From Lachnospiraceae bacterium UBA7729 (GTDB taxonomy: Bacteria > Bacillota > Clostridia > Lachnospirales > Lachnospiraceae), in assembly GCA_002482005.1 (NCBI GenBank), contig DLFD01000021.1, positions 5,645 through 69,644 of the forward strand: 64,000 nucleotides of DNA, written 5' to 3'. Positions 1 through 7,553 of the stretch are shown piece by piece. Each line of letters begins with the position of its first letter. The first letter of the stretch is position 1. Under the pieces are notes generated by a model. It saw nothing but the letters and a program-made list of their open reading frames with translations. It was not told the origin of the DNA and did not search any database. A program made the position numbers and the translations under genes.

Positions 1-231
1 GTTATTTCAATTGTGCTTCGTACTCAGTTACCCTGCACAGAATATCAGCAGTTTCATTGTGTAATACGCCGAATGAGTCATTTCTGTCTGAACTTTTGCC
101 TCAGAAAAACTGATCTTGGGGGAGAAAGAAGCGGGAAAAGATACAGATTGGACCGTTTTATATCGTGCCTTTTCCTGTCCTGTAGAAGATTTTTCGGAAA
201 CAGGGATACAAAATAGGTACAATGGCGATTT
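1..231. other. No supported gene at the window's left edge
   Basis: Two open frames (about 64-67 codons) run on opposite strands here, but neither has a convincing ribosome site or a protein pattern I recognise, and they overlap each other almost fully. I treat the stretch as intergenic or as the end of something beyond the window. Confidence 0.4.
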
Positions 232-232
232 T

Positions 233-256
233 CAGGCCTTTTTCCGGCCTGTTTTA
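233..256 (+). terminator. Weak hairpin followed by T-run
   Basis: CAGGCC and GGCCTG form a 6-bp stem around a T-rich loop, followed by TTTTA on the plus strand. It could end a plus-strand transcript entering from the left. The short stem and short T-run keep this tentative. Confidence 0.3.
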
Positions 257-271
257 TCCTTGATTTAAGTC

Positions 272-316
272 AAAAAAAATGACCGCAAACCCTTGATTTT
301 CCTTGGGTTTGCGGTT
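272..316 (-). terminator. Rho-independent terminator after tRNA-Thr
   Basis: Read on the minus strand, AACCGCAAACCC pairs with GGGTTTGCGGT across a short AT-rich loop and is followed by a run of eight T. It starts two bases after the tRNA-Thr 3' end, so it is the natural end of that transcript. Confidence 0.85.
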
Positions 317-317
317 A

Positions 318-390
318 AGCTGCTGACCAGAATCGAACTGGTGACCTCCACATTACCAATGTGACGCTCTACCGACTGAGCCACAGCAGC
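318..390 (-). tRNA. tRNA-Thr (anticodon GGT)
   Basis: The minus strand folds into a 73-nt cloverleaf. The acceptor stem GCTGCTG pairs with CAGCAGC, the D-arm contains GGCTCAGTCGGTAGAGC, the anticodon loop is TTGGTAA with anticodon GGT, and the T-arm carries TTCGATT. The discriminator base is T and no CCA is encoded. It has its own promoter just upstream and a terminator just downstream, so it is a single-gene transcription unit. Confidence 0.95.
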
Positions 391-429
391 TGATTGACAG
401 TTCATGTTCCGTTGCCGTCAACATTGCTT

Positions 430-458
430 ACTTTATCATAAGGGAATATCTGTGTCAA
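430..458 (-). promoter_or_regulatory. Sigma-A promoter of tRNA-Thr
   Basis: On the minus strand there is a perfect -35 TTGACA (453-458), a 17-bp spacer and a -10 TAAAGT (430-435), about 40 bp before the tRNA 5' end. Near-consensus promoters of this kind are usual for stable RNA genes. Confidence 0.8.
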
Positions 459-492
459 GAAGATTTTTCTGATTTATCGAAATATTTTGGAG

Positions 493-580
493 CATACGGA
501 AAGCCTGCTGCTGACCATCTTTCTGCATGGCTATGGTATGCAAAGAGGCAGCCACTGGCGGCCTTTCTGCATCCTATGGG
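493..580. repeat. Two adjacent copies of a short interspersed hairpin repeat
   Basis: Two related blocks lie head to tail (493-536 and 537-580). The second reads TGCAAAGAGGCAGCC, then ACTGGCGGCCTTTCTGCA, which folds into a hairpin, and then CCTATGG; the first is a degenerate version ending GGCTATGG. Related hairpins occur near 24342, 37884, 48048 and 52269, so this is a dispersed family and not a one-off terminator. Confidence 0.6.
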
Positions 581-582
581 GC

Positions 583-620
583 GAAAAAAGTGCTCCGCAT
601 CCTTAAGAATGCGAAGCACC
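583..620 (-). terminator. Rho-independent terminator after secG
   Basis: On the minus strand GTGCTTCGCAT pairs with ATGCGGAGCAC and is followed by TTTTTT. It lies about 35 bp after the secG stop codon and closes that transcript. Confidence 0.85.
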
Positions 621-653
621 TGATCCATCACACCGAAAATTCTGAAACTTCGA

Positions 654-1115
654 TTACTTCTCAGTTGCAGCCTCTGTGACGTTCTCCGCTGCTGCCTCAG
701 CTGCCTTCTCGGTAGACTTTGCTTCCGTTGTCTTTTCTGCAGCCTTGGTCTCTGCCTCAGTCGTCTTTACGGCTGCCGCTTCGGTCCCTGCCTCGGTAGA
801 GATGACTGCCGCTTCCGTCTCTGCTTCGGTGGAAATAGCTGCTTCCGTCGCCGGAGTGGTCGTTGTTGCTGCCGTTGTTTTCGTCTTGTCAGGCATCATG
901 TTCAGGAGAACTGCAAGGATGAGGAAGATTGCAGCGAGCCACTTGGTAAGCTTTACCATATTGCCTTCCATCGACCTGGACTTATTCTTGCTCCAGTAAG
1001 TATCGCCGATTCCGCCGATGGTTCCGAGGCCTGCGTCCTTGCCTTCCTGCATCAGAATGATCGCAGTCAGCCCGATGCTGACGAGGATGAAAATGATTGC
1101 CACAAAGATCTTCAT
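654..1115 (-). CDS. secG: SecG preprotein translocase subunit with long Thr/Glu/Ala tail
   Basis: SecG is the small accessory subunit of the SecYEG channel that exports unfolded proteins. Residues 2-22 and about 55-74 are membrane segments joined by a Gly-rich loop (GLGTIGGIGDTYW), which is the SecG signature. The core ends near residue 80. The remaining 70 or so residues are a low-complexity tail built from TEA/TEAET-type repeats, so the protein is 153 aa where SecG is usually 70-110. The tail probably lies outside the membrane; its role is unknown. The gene is preceded by a 9-bp tandem array and followed by a strong terminator. Confidence 0.88.
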   Translation of the reverse strand: MKIFVAIIFILVSIGLTAIILMQEGKDAGLGTIGGIGDTYWSKNKSRSMEGNMVKLTKWLAAIFLILAVLLNMMPDKTKTTAATTTTPATEAAISTEAETEAAVISTEAGTEAAAVKTTEAETKAAEKTTEAKSTEKAAEAAAENVTEAATEK

Positions 1116-1139
1116 AGTTAAAAGTCTCCCTGTCTTTCC

Positions 1140-1175
1140 TTATTTCTTATTTCTTATTTCTTATTTCTTATCCCT
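1140..1175. repeat. 9-bp tandem repeat in the secG leader
   Basis: The unit TTATTTCTT is repeated four times in succession, about 25-60 bp upstream of the secG start, between a TATAAT-type -10 (1206-1211) and the ribosome site. Copy-number change by slippage would alter leader length. Confidence 0.7.
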
Positions 1176-1205
1176 TATATCGGATATACACCCAATTAGA
1201 GAACC

Positions 1206-1234
1206 ATTATAACACAAAGCAGTCACTCTGCACA
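1206..1234 (-). promoter_or_regulatory. Possible secG promoter
   Basis: The minus strand has a perfect -10 TATAAT (1206-1211). A weak -35, TGTGCA (1229-1234), lies 17 bp away. It sits between the K+ channel protein stop and secG and would start a secG-only transcript. Confidence 0.45.
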
Positions 1235-1252
1235 GTGGTTTTTTGTCATTTT

Positions 1253-1900
1253 TTAGTCTTTGATCTTCTCCAGATCCTCGTTATGGCCGATGATGTACAT
1301 CATCACATTCCCGGGAAGCTTCATGTCCGGATCCGGCGTGACGATGATCCCGTCCTCGTTCTTGAGGCCTACCACGTTAAAGCTGCACTTCTTTCTCAGC
1401 TCCAGCTCCATAAGCGACCTGCCGATCCACTCTTTCGGGATCCTGACCTCCACCAGACTGTAATCCGGCGACAGTGTGATCCAGTCCATGAAATCACGAT
1501 CATCCATGAACTTTCCGACCCGCGTTCCCATCTCCTGCTCCGGGTAGATGATCCGGTCGACTCCGAGTTTCTCCAGGATCCGTCCGTGGACTTCATTCTT
1601 CGCCCTTGCAAGTACATAAGGGATATGCATATCGATGCAGGTCATCGCCGTAACGATGGACGCTTCCATGTGGTCCACCATGGTGATGACCGCTCCGTCG
1701 ATATTCCTGAGTCCCAGACCATCGATCGCATCCGGATCCAGCACATCCGCTGTCATCGCATAGCTGACGTCTTCCGATATGATCTGGATCTTTGCCGGAT
1801 CGATATCTACCGCTATGACCTGACTTCCTCCTTTTTCCAGAGTCCGGGCAACGGCTGCACCGAAGCGGTCGACTCCGAAAACCACATATCTTTTTTTCAT
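1253..1900 (-). CDS. K+ transport regulatory RCK protein (TrkA/KtrA family)
   Basis: The product is a 215-aa peripheral, nucleotide-binding subunit of Ktr/Trk potassium uptake. The N-terminal Rossmann (RCK_N) domain has the nucleotide loop FGVDRFGAAVA at residues 8-18 and an acidic residue at the end of strand 2 (AVDIDP). A C-terminal RCK_C domain follows from about residue 135. The usual partner, the KtrB/TrkH pore protein, is not adjacent and not in the window, so this is an orphan copy, as in KtrC-type arrangements. It begins 5 bp after the rlmB stop and probably shares its transcript. Confidence 0.85.
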   Translation of the reverse strand: MKKRYVVFGVDRFGAAVARTLEKGGSQVIAVDIDPAKIQIISEDVSYAMTADVLDPDAIDGLGLRNIDGAVITMVDHMEASIVTAMTCIDMHIPYVLARAKNEVHGRILEKLGVDRIIYPEQEMGTRVGKFMDDRDFMDWITLSPDYSLVEVRIPKEWIGRSLMELELRKKCSFNVVGLKNEDGIIVTPDPDMKLPGNVMMYIIGHNEDLEKIKD

Positions 1901-1905
1901 AGGTT

Positions 1906-2655
1906 TCAGCCTTTCTTCAGCCTCTGCCTTACGATCTCATAGCCAAGCACTCCTGCCGCGACGGATGCATTCAGGGAATCAATATCCCCGTTCATCGGAA
2001 TACGGGCGATAAAGTCACACTTCTCTTTCACGAGCCTGCTGACGCCGGATCCTTCGTTGCCGATCACGACACCGATCGGCCCCGTCAGGTTCAGGTCATA
2101 CATCAGCTCGCCGTCCATATCCGCGCACACGAACCACATGCCCTGCTTCTTCAGCTGCTTTATCGTCTGCGCCAGGTTTGCGACCCTTGCGACCGGCGTG
2201 TAGTTGATCGCGCCTGCGGATGCTTTCGCGACGGTTGCCGTCAGGCCGACCGCCCTGCGCTTCGGGATGATGACTCCATTCGCTCCCATGAGGTTCGCCG
2301 AACGGATGATCGCGCCAAGGTTATGCGGGTCCTCGATATCGTCCAGCAGGAAGAAGAAAGGCGGCTGTCCCTTCTTCTCCGCACCTGCAAGGAGGTCTTC
2401 CACTTCCGCATATGCATAAGCCGCTGCATGTGCGATCACTCCCTGATGCTTGCCCGTCTCGGACATCTCATCGAGCCGTTCCCTGGACACGAAGTTCACG
2501 ATCGCGTCTGCTTTTTTCGCTTTGCTGACCAGAGCAAGGATCGGCCCGTCTTTCAGGCCATCCTGTACATAGAGCTTATCGATCGTCCGCCCTGCGCGGA
2601 AAGCTTCGCGGACCGCATTTCTGCCCTCTATGATCAGCTGTTCATTCTCTTCCAT
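1906..2655 (-). CDS. rlmB: 23S rRNA (guanosine-2'-O)-methyltransferase RlmB, SPOUT family
   Basis: The product methylates the 2'-OH of a guanosine in the 23S rRNA peptidyl-transferase region using SAM. An N-terminal substrate-binding domain (residues 5-75) is followed by a SpoU/TrmH knot. Motif 1 is IEDPHNLGAIIRSAN (about 107-121, with the conserved Asn), motif 2 is VIGNEGSGVSR (about 198-207) and motif 3 is IDSLNASVA (about 225-233). Length (249 aa) is normal. It follows mrnC by 9 bp, and the cysS-mrnC-rlmB order is the usual Bacillota arrangement. The ribosome site is AAAGGA. Confidence 0.93.
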   Translation of the reverse strand: MEENEQLIIEGRNAVREAFRAGRTIDKLYVQDGLKDGPILALVSKAKKADAIVNFVSRERLDEMSETGKHQGVIAHAAAYAYAEVEDLLAGAEKKGQPPFFFLLDDIEDPHNLGAIIRSANLMGANGVIIPKRRAVGLTATVAKASAGAINYTPVARVANLAQTIKQLKKQGMWFVCADMDGELMYDLNLTGPIGVVIGNEGSGVSRLVKEKCDFIARIPMNGDIDSLNASVAAGVLGYEIVRQRLKKG

Positions 2656-2664
2656 AATCTTCCT

Positions 2665-3093
2665 TTATATCTCCGGATATGCTTTCTTCACCAGCTCCAG
2701 GATCCGCCCGTAGCGTCTTTCAAGATAAAGCCAGCCAAGCAGGGTCTCGAAGCCGGTCGCTTCCAGATACTGAGTCCTTCCTGCATTCCTGGCCGTGTGG
2801 TGAGGATCCGAATTTCTTCCTCTCCTGTACACAGCGGCTTCTTCCTCGCTCAGGTCCGGCAGGATCCTTGCGGCCGCCGCCGCCTGGGAGCCGGCATTCA
2901 CAATGGCTGTGGCATCTTTATGAAGTTTCTCGGTCTGTCGGTTTGCCTTCTTCACAAGGGCGGTCCGGACGATCAGATCAAAGACCGTATCCCCGATCCA
3001 GGCAAGGGTCAGAGGAGAATACTGGGTCCAGTCCTTCTCCGGCAGCCCATAGGCACTGTCGATGACCGTTGCGAAGTTCAGGCCTTCGTCCAT
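2665..3093 (-). CDS. mrnC: Mini-ribonuclease III (23S rRNA maturation)
   Basis: Mini-III is a dimeric RNase III catalytic domain without a double-stranded RNA-binding domain that trims 23S rRNA precursors. The signature is SPLTLAWIGDTVFDL at residues 26-40 with catalytic Asp35, followed by RRGRNS (90-95) and the acidic helix LEATGFETLLGWLYL. The length of 142 aa fits the family. Its start codon lies 16 bp inside the end of cysS, so translation is probably coupled. Confidence 0.92.
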   Translation of the reverse strand: MDEGLNFATVIDSAYGLPEKDWTQYSPLTLAWIGDTVFDLIVRTALVKKANRQTEKLHKDATAIVNAGSQAAAAARILPDLSEEEAAVYRRGRNSDPHHTARNAGRTQYLEATGFETLLGWLYLERRYGRILELVKKAYPEI

Positions 3094-4484
3094 TTGACCC
3101 CTTCTCTGGTATCCTTCAGTGTGATGCCCATAGCAGCAAGCTGGTCACGGATCTCGTCAGCCTTCCTGAAATCCTTCGCCTTTCTGGCTGCCTGTCTCTG
3201 CGCGATCAGGTCTTCGATATCAGAATCAAGGACTTCCTTCTTCTTCTCAACCTTGAGACCAAGGATGTCGCAGAGATCAAGAAGCTCTTTCTTCACGGCT
3301 GCGATAAACTCCTTCGAGCTCTCTGCGGAAACTTCCGCGTTCGCATAGCGGACAAGGTCGAAGACAACGGAAAGAGCGTCTGCTGTGTTCACATCATCAT
3401 CCATGCCCTCATCAAATCTCTTTGTGAAGTCGGCCAGGGACCCGATCTTTGTCTTCTCCGCATCAGTCGCAGCTTCCGTCTTCGCAACGGATGCAAGGAA
3501 ATTCAGGTTATCGACCGCATTGGTGATTCTCTCATAAGAAGACTTTGCCGACTCGATCAGCTCTTTTGAGAAATTCAGCGGTGATCTGTAATGAGCGCTC
3601 AGCATGAACAGACGGAGAACCATCAGGTCATACTTCTCGCTGATCTGGCGGACCGTGAAGAAGTTGCCGAGAGACTTACTCATCTTACGGTTGTCAATAT
3701 TCAGAAATGCGTTGTGCAGCCAGTACTGTGCAAACGGTACTCCGTTCGCGCACTCAGACTGTGCGATCTCATTCTCATGATGAGGGAATACCAGGTCCTC
3801 GCCGCCTGCATGGATATCGATGGTGTCGCCCAGATATCTCTTCGCCATGACGGAGCACTCGATGTGCCAGCCCGGTCTGCCCTGTCCCCACGGGGACTCC
3901 CAGTATGGCTCGCCTTCCTTCTTCGGCTTCCAGAGGACGAAATCAAGCGGATCTTCCTTCTCATCCTCACCGGAAACCTTCAGGGAACGGGATCCAGAGC
4001 GAAGGTCGTCCAGGTTCTTGTGGGAAAGTTTGCCGTAGCCCTTGTCTTTTCTGGTAGAGAAGTAGACCGTTCCGTTCTTCTCGTAAGCGTAGCCTTTCCC
4101 GATCAAGGTTCTGATCATCTCGATCATGCCGCCGATCTCCTGGGTTGCCTGCGGGTGAGTGGTCGCCGGACGGACATTCATACCCTCCATATCCTTCTTG
4201 CACTCTTTGATGAAGCGCTCGGAGATCTCCTGAGCGGTGACGCCTTCCTCGTTCGCCCTCTTGATGATCTTGTCGTCGACATCGGTGAAGTTGGATACGT
4301 AGTTGACTTCATATCCCTTGTGCTCAAAGTAGCGGCGAAGCGTATCGAATACGATCATCGGGCGGGCATTCCCGATATGAATGAAGTCGTATACGGTCGG
4401 ACCGCAGACATACATCGAAACCTTGCCCGGAGTGATCGGAACAAATTCTTCTCTCTTTTTTGTCTCTGTGTTATAAAGAAGCAT
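3078..4484 (-). CDS. cysS: Cysteinyl-tRNA synthetase
   Basis: A class I aminoacyl-tRNA synthetase that charges tRNA-Cys in the cytoplasm. The HIGH motif is HIGN (36-39) and the KMSKS motif is complete at 267-271. Zn-binding residues are visible: Cys28, Cys210, and His/Glu in FPHHENE. The C-terminal DALR-type helical domain ends in a Lys-rich anticodon-binding segment. At 468 aa the length is normal. It has an AGGAGA ribosome site. I see no T-box specifier or antiterminator motif in the roughly 200 bp upstream. Confidence 0.95.
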   Translation of the reverse strand: MLLYNTETKKREEFVPITPGKVSMYVCGPTVYDFIHIGNARPMIVFDTLRRYFEHKGYEVNYVSNFTDVDDKIIKRANEEGVTAQEISERFIKECKKDMEGMNVRPATTHPQATQEIGGMIEMIRTLIGKGYAYEKNGTVYFSTRKDKGYGKLSHKNLDDLRSGSRSLKVSGEDEKEDPLDFVLWKPKKEGEPYWESPWGQGRPGWHIECSVMAKRYLGDTIDIHAGGEDLVFPHHENEIAQSECANGVPFAQYWLHNAFLNIDNRKMSKSLGNFFTVRQISEKYDLMVLRLFMLSAHYRSPLNFSKELIESAKSSYERITNAVDNLNFLASVAKTEAATDAEKTKIGSLADFTKRFDEGMDDDVNTADALSVVFDLVRYANAEVSAESSKEFIAAVKKELLDLCDILGLKVEKKKEVLDSDIEDLIAQRQAARKAKDFRKADEIRDQLAAMGITLKDTREGVKWTKA

Positions 4485-4685
4485 ATTGAATCTCCTGATC
4501 TTTGTGATGATATTCTATATGGTCCGCGTCTTTGCAGCGCTGCCCGCAAAGCGCGCTTTTCAGCTTATCTCAGTGTATCTGCATGACCTGTAATTGTCAA
4601 ACATATCCTGCCGCAGGAGAGGCTTCCGGAATTGCTGCCTTCGGTTTCCCATGTAAAACCGCCGGTATCTTCCCTATGGCCTGGC

Positions 4686-5456
4686 TCAGACCACTTCACA
4701 GACATATGCCTTCGCAAAAGGCCGGTCGGACGGACCGGTCAGACGCCTCTTATAGGCTTCCCTGTCCATAACACGGCACATCATCGGGGGATATTCTTCC
4801 CTGGCCGACTGGGCAGCGGCGGCAGGTCTTCCTTCCTTCATCAGGATCCTAAGTTCTCCGCCGGATGCCTCCTGTTCTTTCGCAAGTCTTCTGTAATAGG
4901 GGATGCTCCGCTCGGTGAAAAGTTCATACTTCCCGGTCAGAGCTCTGTTGACCGTATCCGCAAGGTCCTGCAGTGTCTCATCGCTGCAGAGATCTGCCGG
5001 TATCAAGGATCCCTTTCCGCTCCCGGTCAGAGAGTCCATTACGTCTTCCTCCCACTGCCATCTCCAGGTCCTCTCAAAACCAAACGGCCTGTAGATTGCC
5101 TCATTGACCGGCATCAGGAATGCAAATGGGACATGCTTCGCCTCAAGGTCCCGGAAGATCATCTGAAGCAGACGTCTCATCAGTCCCTGGTGACGCATGC
5201 AGCTTCTGGTTGCCACCGCTACGATATACGGGACCTTTATCCGTTCCCCGTTCCAGTTCAGGAGATAGGGATTCAGGTGGACCATCGCCTGGATGTGAGA
5301 TGCGTCAATGCCATCCCTCGCGACATAGATCGTGCTTTCCGGAGCCACCCGGTCGTAATAATAATCCGCAAAAGTTCCCTTGTCCTCGGAAAAGACCTCT
5401 TCATAGAGAAGTTTTGTAAGGAGATTCTCCTCTTTCGGGATCCTCAGAAATTCCAT
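4686..5456 (-). CDS. GNAT-family N-acetyltransferase
   Basis: The product (256 aa) is a predicted acetyl-CoA-dependent N-acetyltransferase of unknown substrate. The N-terminal half contains the CoA pyrophosphate loop VATRSCMRHQGLMRRLL. A conserved NEAIYRPFGFE segment, typical of GNAT strand 6-7, follows. The C-terminal part resembles the extended Eis-like or multi-domain GNATs more than a minimal one. I chose the internal ATG at 5456 because GGAAGGA lies just before it; the frame extends upstream through the ispF-linked minisatellite, which is unlikely to be coding. It lies between ispF and cysS on the same strand. Confidence 0.75.
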   Translation of the reverse strand: MEFLRIPKEENLLTKLLYEEVFSEDKGTFADYYYDRVAPESTIYVARDGIDASHIQAMVHLNPYLLNWNGERIKVPYIVAVATRSCMRHQGLMRRLLQMIFRDLEAKHVPFAFLMPVNEAIYRPFGFERTWRWQWEEDVMDSLTGSGKGSLIPADLCSDETLQDLADTVNRALTGKYELFTERSIPYYRRLAKEQEASGGELRILMKEGRPAAAAQSAREEYPPMMCRVMDREAYKRRLTGPSDRPFAKAYVCEVV

Positions 5457-5539
5457 ATCCGTCCTTCCCCGCGCTGCAGCAGGGCTGCAGGGACACAGCC
5501 GCCTTTCTGCATACCGCCTCGTTCTGTACAGCAGCTTAT

Positions 5540-5670
5540 CTGCCGTCTGTCCCGACACTGTATCATGCGTTCGGCAGTCCCTGCCGTCTGTCCCGACACT
5601 GTATCATGCGTTCGGCAGTCCCTGCCGTCTGTCCCTACACTGTATCATGCGTTCGGCAGTCCCTGCCGTC
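5540..5670. repeat. 41-bp minisatellite containing the ispF stop codon
   Basis: Three copies of a 41-bp unit plus 8 bp of a fourth begin at 5540, 5581 and 5622. Each contains TCATGCGTTCGGCAG, which on the minus strand is the last codons and stop of ispF. The first two units are identical to the eye apart from the end, and the third has C to T at one site. The array fills the gap between ispF and the acetyltransferase gene. Confidence 0.9.
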
Positions 5671-6199
5671 TCGGGCAGGCTGCGCAGCCGGACACCGCTG
5701 TCATCCGGTCATCCGTGACCGCATCCTTCAGGCTGGAGAGCAGACAGACTGCCTGGGCGGCAATTCCTTCGCCGCTTCCGGTGAATCCGAGTCCCTCCTC
5801 GGTCGTGGCCTTGATGCTGACCTGGCCTGCATCGAGATGAAGCGCCCTGGCAACATTTTCCCTCATCTGAGGAAGGTACTGCATCAGCTTCGGTCTCTGG
5901 GCGATGATCGTCGAGTCGATGTTCTCGATCACGTAATTGTTCTCATCCAGGAGATCTCCGACCTTTTCAAGAAGGATCAGGCTGGAGATTCCCTCATACT
6001 GTGGGTCCTTGTCAGGAAAGTGCTGCCCGATATCGCCCAGCGCCGCCGCCCCAAGCAGGGCATCCGCGATCGCATGGAGAATCACGTCGGCGTCCGAGTG
6101 GCCGAGAAGCCCCTTCTCATAAGGGACCTCGACTCCTCCGAGGATCAGCTTCCGTCCCTCGACAAGCTTATGTACATCATAACCGGTTCCTACACGCAT
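5645..6199 (-). CDS. ispF: 2-C-methyl-D-erythritol 2,4-cyclodiphosphate synthase
   Basis: IspF performs the fifth step of the MEP isoprenoid pathway, cyclising CDP-ME 2-phosphate to MEcPP as a Zn-dependent trimer. Metal ligands are visible as YDVHKL (Asp8, His10) and in [12 protein letters not shown] (His42). The substrate motifs LLGHSDADV and [18 protein letters not shown] are intact. The family core ends near residue 156, and this copy carries about 28 extra residues (184 aa) ending [13 protein letters not shown], the last part of which is encoded by the tandem array. The tail is probably tolerated read-through and not functional. No other MEP gene is adjacent. Confidence 0.93.
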   Translation of the reverse strand: MRVGTGYDVHKLVEGRKLILGGVEVPYEKGLLGHSDADVILHAIADALLGAAALGDIGQHFPDKDPQYEGISSLILLEKVGDLLDENNYVIENIDSTIIAQRPKLMQYLPQMRENVARALHLDAGQVSIKATTEEGLGFTGSGEGIAAQAVCLLSSLKDAVTDDRMTAVSGCAACPRRQGLPNA

Positions 6200-6223
6200 C
6201 CGCTGCCTCCTTGCGATTCTTCA

Positions 6224-7381
6224 TTACTGTGCCTGCTGGCCCTGTCCCGGGACCAGATGCTTTACCGTGATTCCGTTCACCTGAACGTCATCAGAGATCG
6301 GGATCACCAGGCACTCCCGTCCGTCGATGATCTTCTGCTGGACCAGGTCCGTGCGGTCCGGGCTCACGGTAATCGTGACGTCCGGCGTATGTACCTCAAA
6401 CTTGCGGCTGCCGATCACATTCGCCAGCATCAGCTTTCCATCCTCACCCGCATTCTCTTCATAAGTGGTGTCGAACGCCGCCATATCTTCCGCCGTTGCG
6501 CCGCTCTCCTCGAGCAGGCTGCGGACGGTCATCTTGTCCAGGGAGACCGGGTCCGGGCTGTCGGCATCCCTGGCCTGCTGCTGGATCTTCTGCAGGCTGT
6601 CATGAAGATTCTTCACTGTATCGAAACTGCAGTCCCTGCCGAGCGTCTCCTCCACAACTGTCTGAAAGGCTTCCTTCTGAAGCCCGGCCGAGAGCGGGAT
6701 CTGGCATCCGAGCAGTTTGTCGGTCAGATCAAAATGGAGATCTTCGGAGTCTTTTGAATAGTAGAGGATGTGATGGACGTCCATGTTTCTGTCGTCAAAT
6801 GCCGGGAAGAGGAAGCCCAGCTCCGGCATCGCGACCACCCAGTCGCGCTCTCTGTTATGGAAGGACTGCTCCGCCGGATCATAGGACAGGGCAGGCTTTG
6901 ACAGATCAACCGGGCAGATCGCACACTGGAAATAACTGTAGACGCTGCTTGAAGCATCCAGCATCTCGATATCATCGCTTGTCTTTCCCGGAACGTCATA
7001 ATTGTTGAAAAGAAGGAGGATCAGATAATTCTCCCCAGTCGTATAGCAGTCGATCACCTTGTCGTAGAACTCATCGAGCAGGTCGCTGTCGAGAAGCTCG
7101 CTCTTCATCAGGCGGTACAGGAATTCCTGAGTCCCGCCTTCTTCCTCGGTCTCCATCGGAAATTCCATGTTGATCAGATTCTTTCCGAGAGAGCCTGAAA
7201 GAGTCTTGCGGAAGATCTCAAAATACTTGAAGGTCTCTTCCTCTTCCAGCCTCTGGAACATCTGCGAGAAGGTCGTGATTTTCTCTTTTTCAGCGCTTAC
7301 ATAACAGCCTGCGATCCTGGTGAAAGAATTCTTCTGTGTCGTCAGCTGCTTCTTGATCTCAGATACTTCTTTCTTGTTCAT
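6224..7381 (-). CDS. DUF4317 family protein
   Basis: A 385-aa protein that I recognise as the DUF4317 family found in Clostridia, function unknown. It begins MNKKEVSEIKKQL and is a soluble mixed alpha/beta protein with no signal peptide or membrane span. A conserved segment (ERDWVVAMPELGFLFPAFDDR) sits mid-protein. The ATG at 7381 is chosen because AAGGGGGG lies 9 bp before it; 44 in-frame codons upstream look non-coding. It is followed closely by ispF on the same strand. Confidence 0.75.
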   Translation of the reverse strand: MNKKEVSEIKKQLTTQKNSFTRIAGCYVSAEKEKITTFSQMFQRLEEEETFKYFEIFRKTLSGSLGKNLINMEFPMETEEEGGTQEFLYRLMKSELLDSDLLDEFYDKVIDCYTTGENYLILLLFNNYDVPGKTSDDIEMLDASSSVYSYFQCAICPVDLSKPALSYDPAEQSFHNRERDWVVAMPELGFLFPAFDDRNMDVHHILYYSKDSEDLHFDLTDKLLGCQIPLSAGLQKEAFQTVVEETLGRDCSFDTVKNLHDSLQKIQQQARDADSPDPVSLDKMTVRSLLEESGATAEDMAAFDTTYEENAGEDGKLMLANVIGSRKFEVHTPDVTITVSPDRTDLVQQKIIDGRECLVIPISDDVQVNGITVKHLVPGQGQQAQ

Positions 7382-7485
7382 GTCTGTATACCCCCCTTGA
7401 AAACCAGAGTATTTTACCAAAGATTCGGATAGCGGGCAAGAAACACAATCTGCAGCGCCACAATCTCCAGAACACGGCTGCCGGA

Positions 7486-7528
7486 CGCAAAGAAGGGCCG
7501 GACGGCGCAGCATGGTGCCGTCCGGCCC
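7486..7528 (-). terminator. Terminator of the xylo-oligosaccharide operon
   Basis: On the minus strand GGGCCGGACGGC pairs with GCCGTCCGGCCC over an 8-10 nt loop and is followed by TTCTTT. It lies about 25 bp after the GH120 stop codon. Confidence 0.75.
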
Positions 7529-7553
7529 TTCTTCTCTGCCGAACTTATATGCT

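Noticed and set aside
13..222. Open frames on both strands at the left edge
   Set aside because: They overlap each other, lack good ribosome sites and show no recognisable protein pattern.
4485..4685. Possible T-box leader upstream of cysS
   Set aside because: No AGGGTGGAACCGCG-type T-box sequence is visible on the minus strand, and no terminator/antiterminator pair could be drawn.
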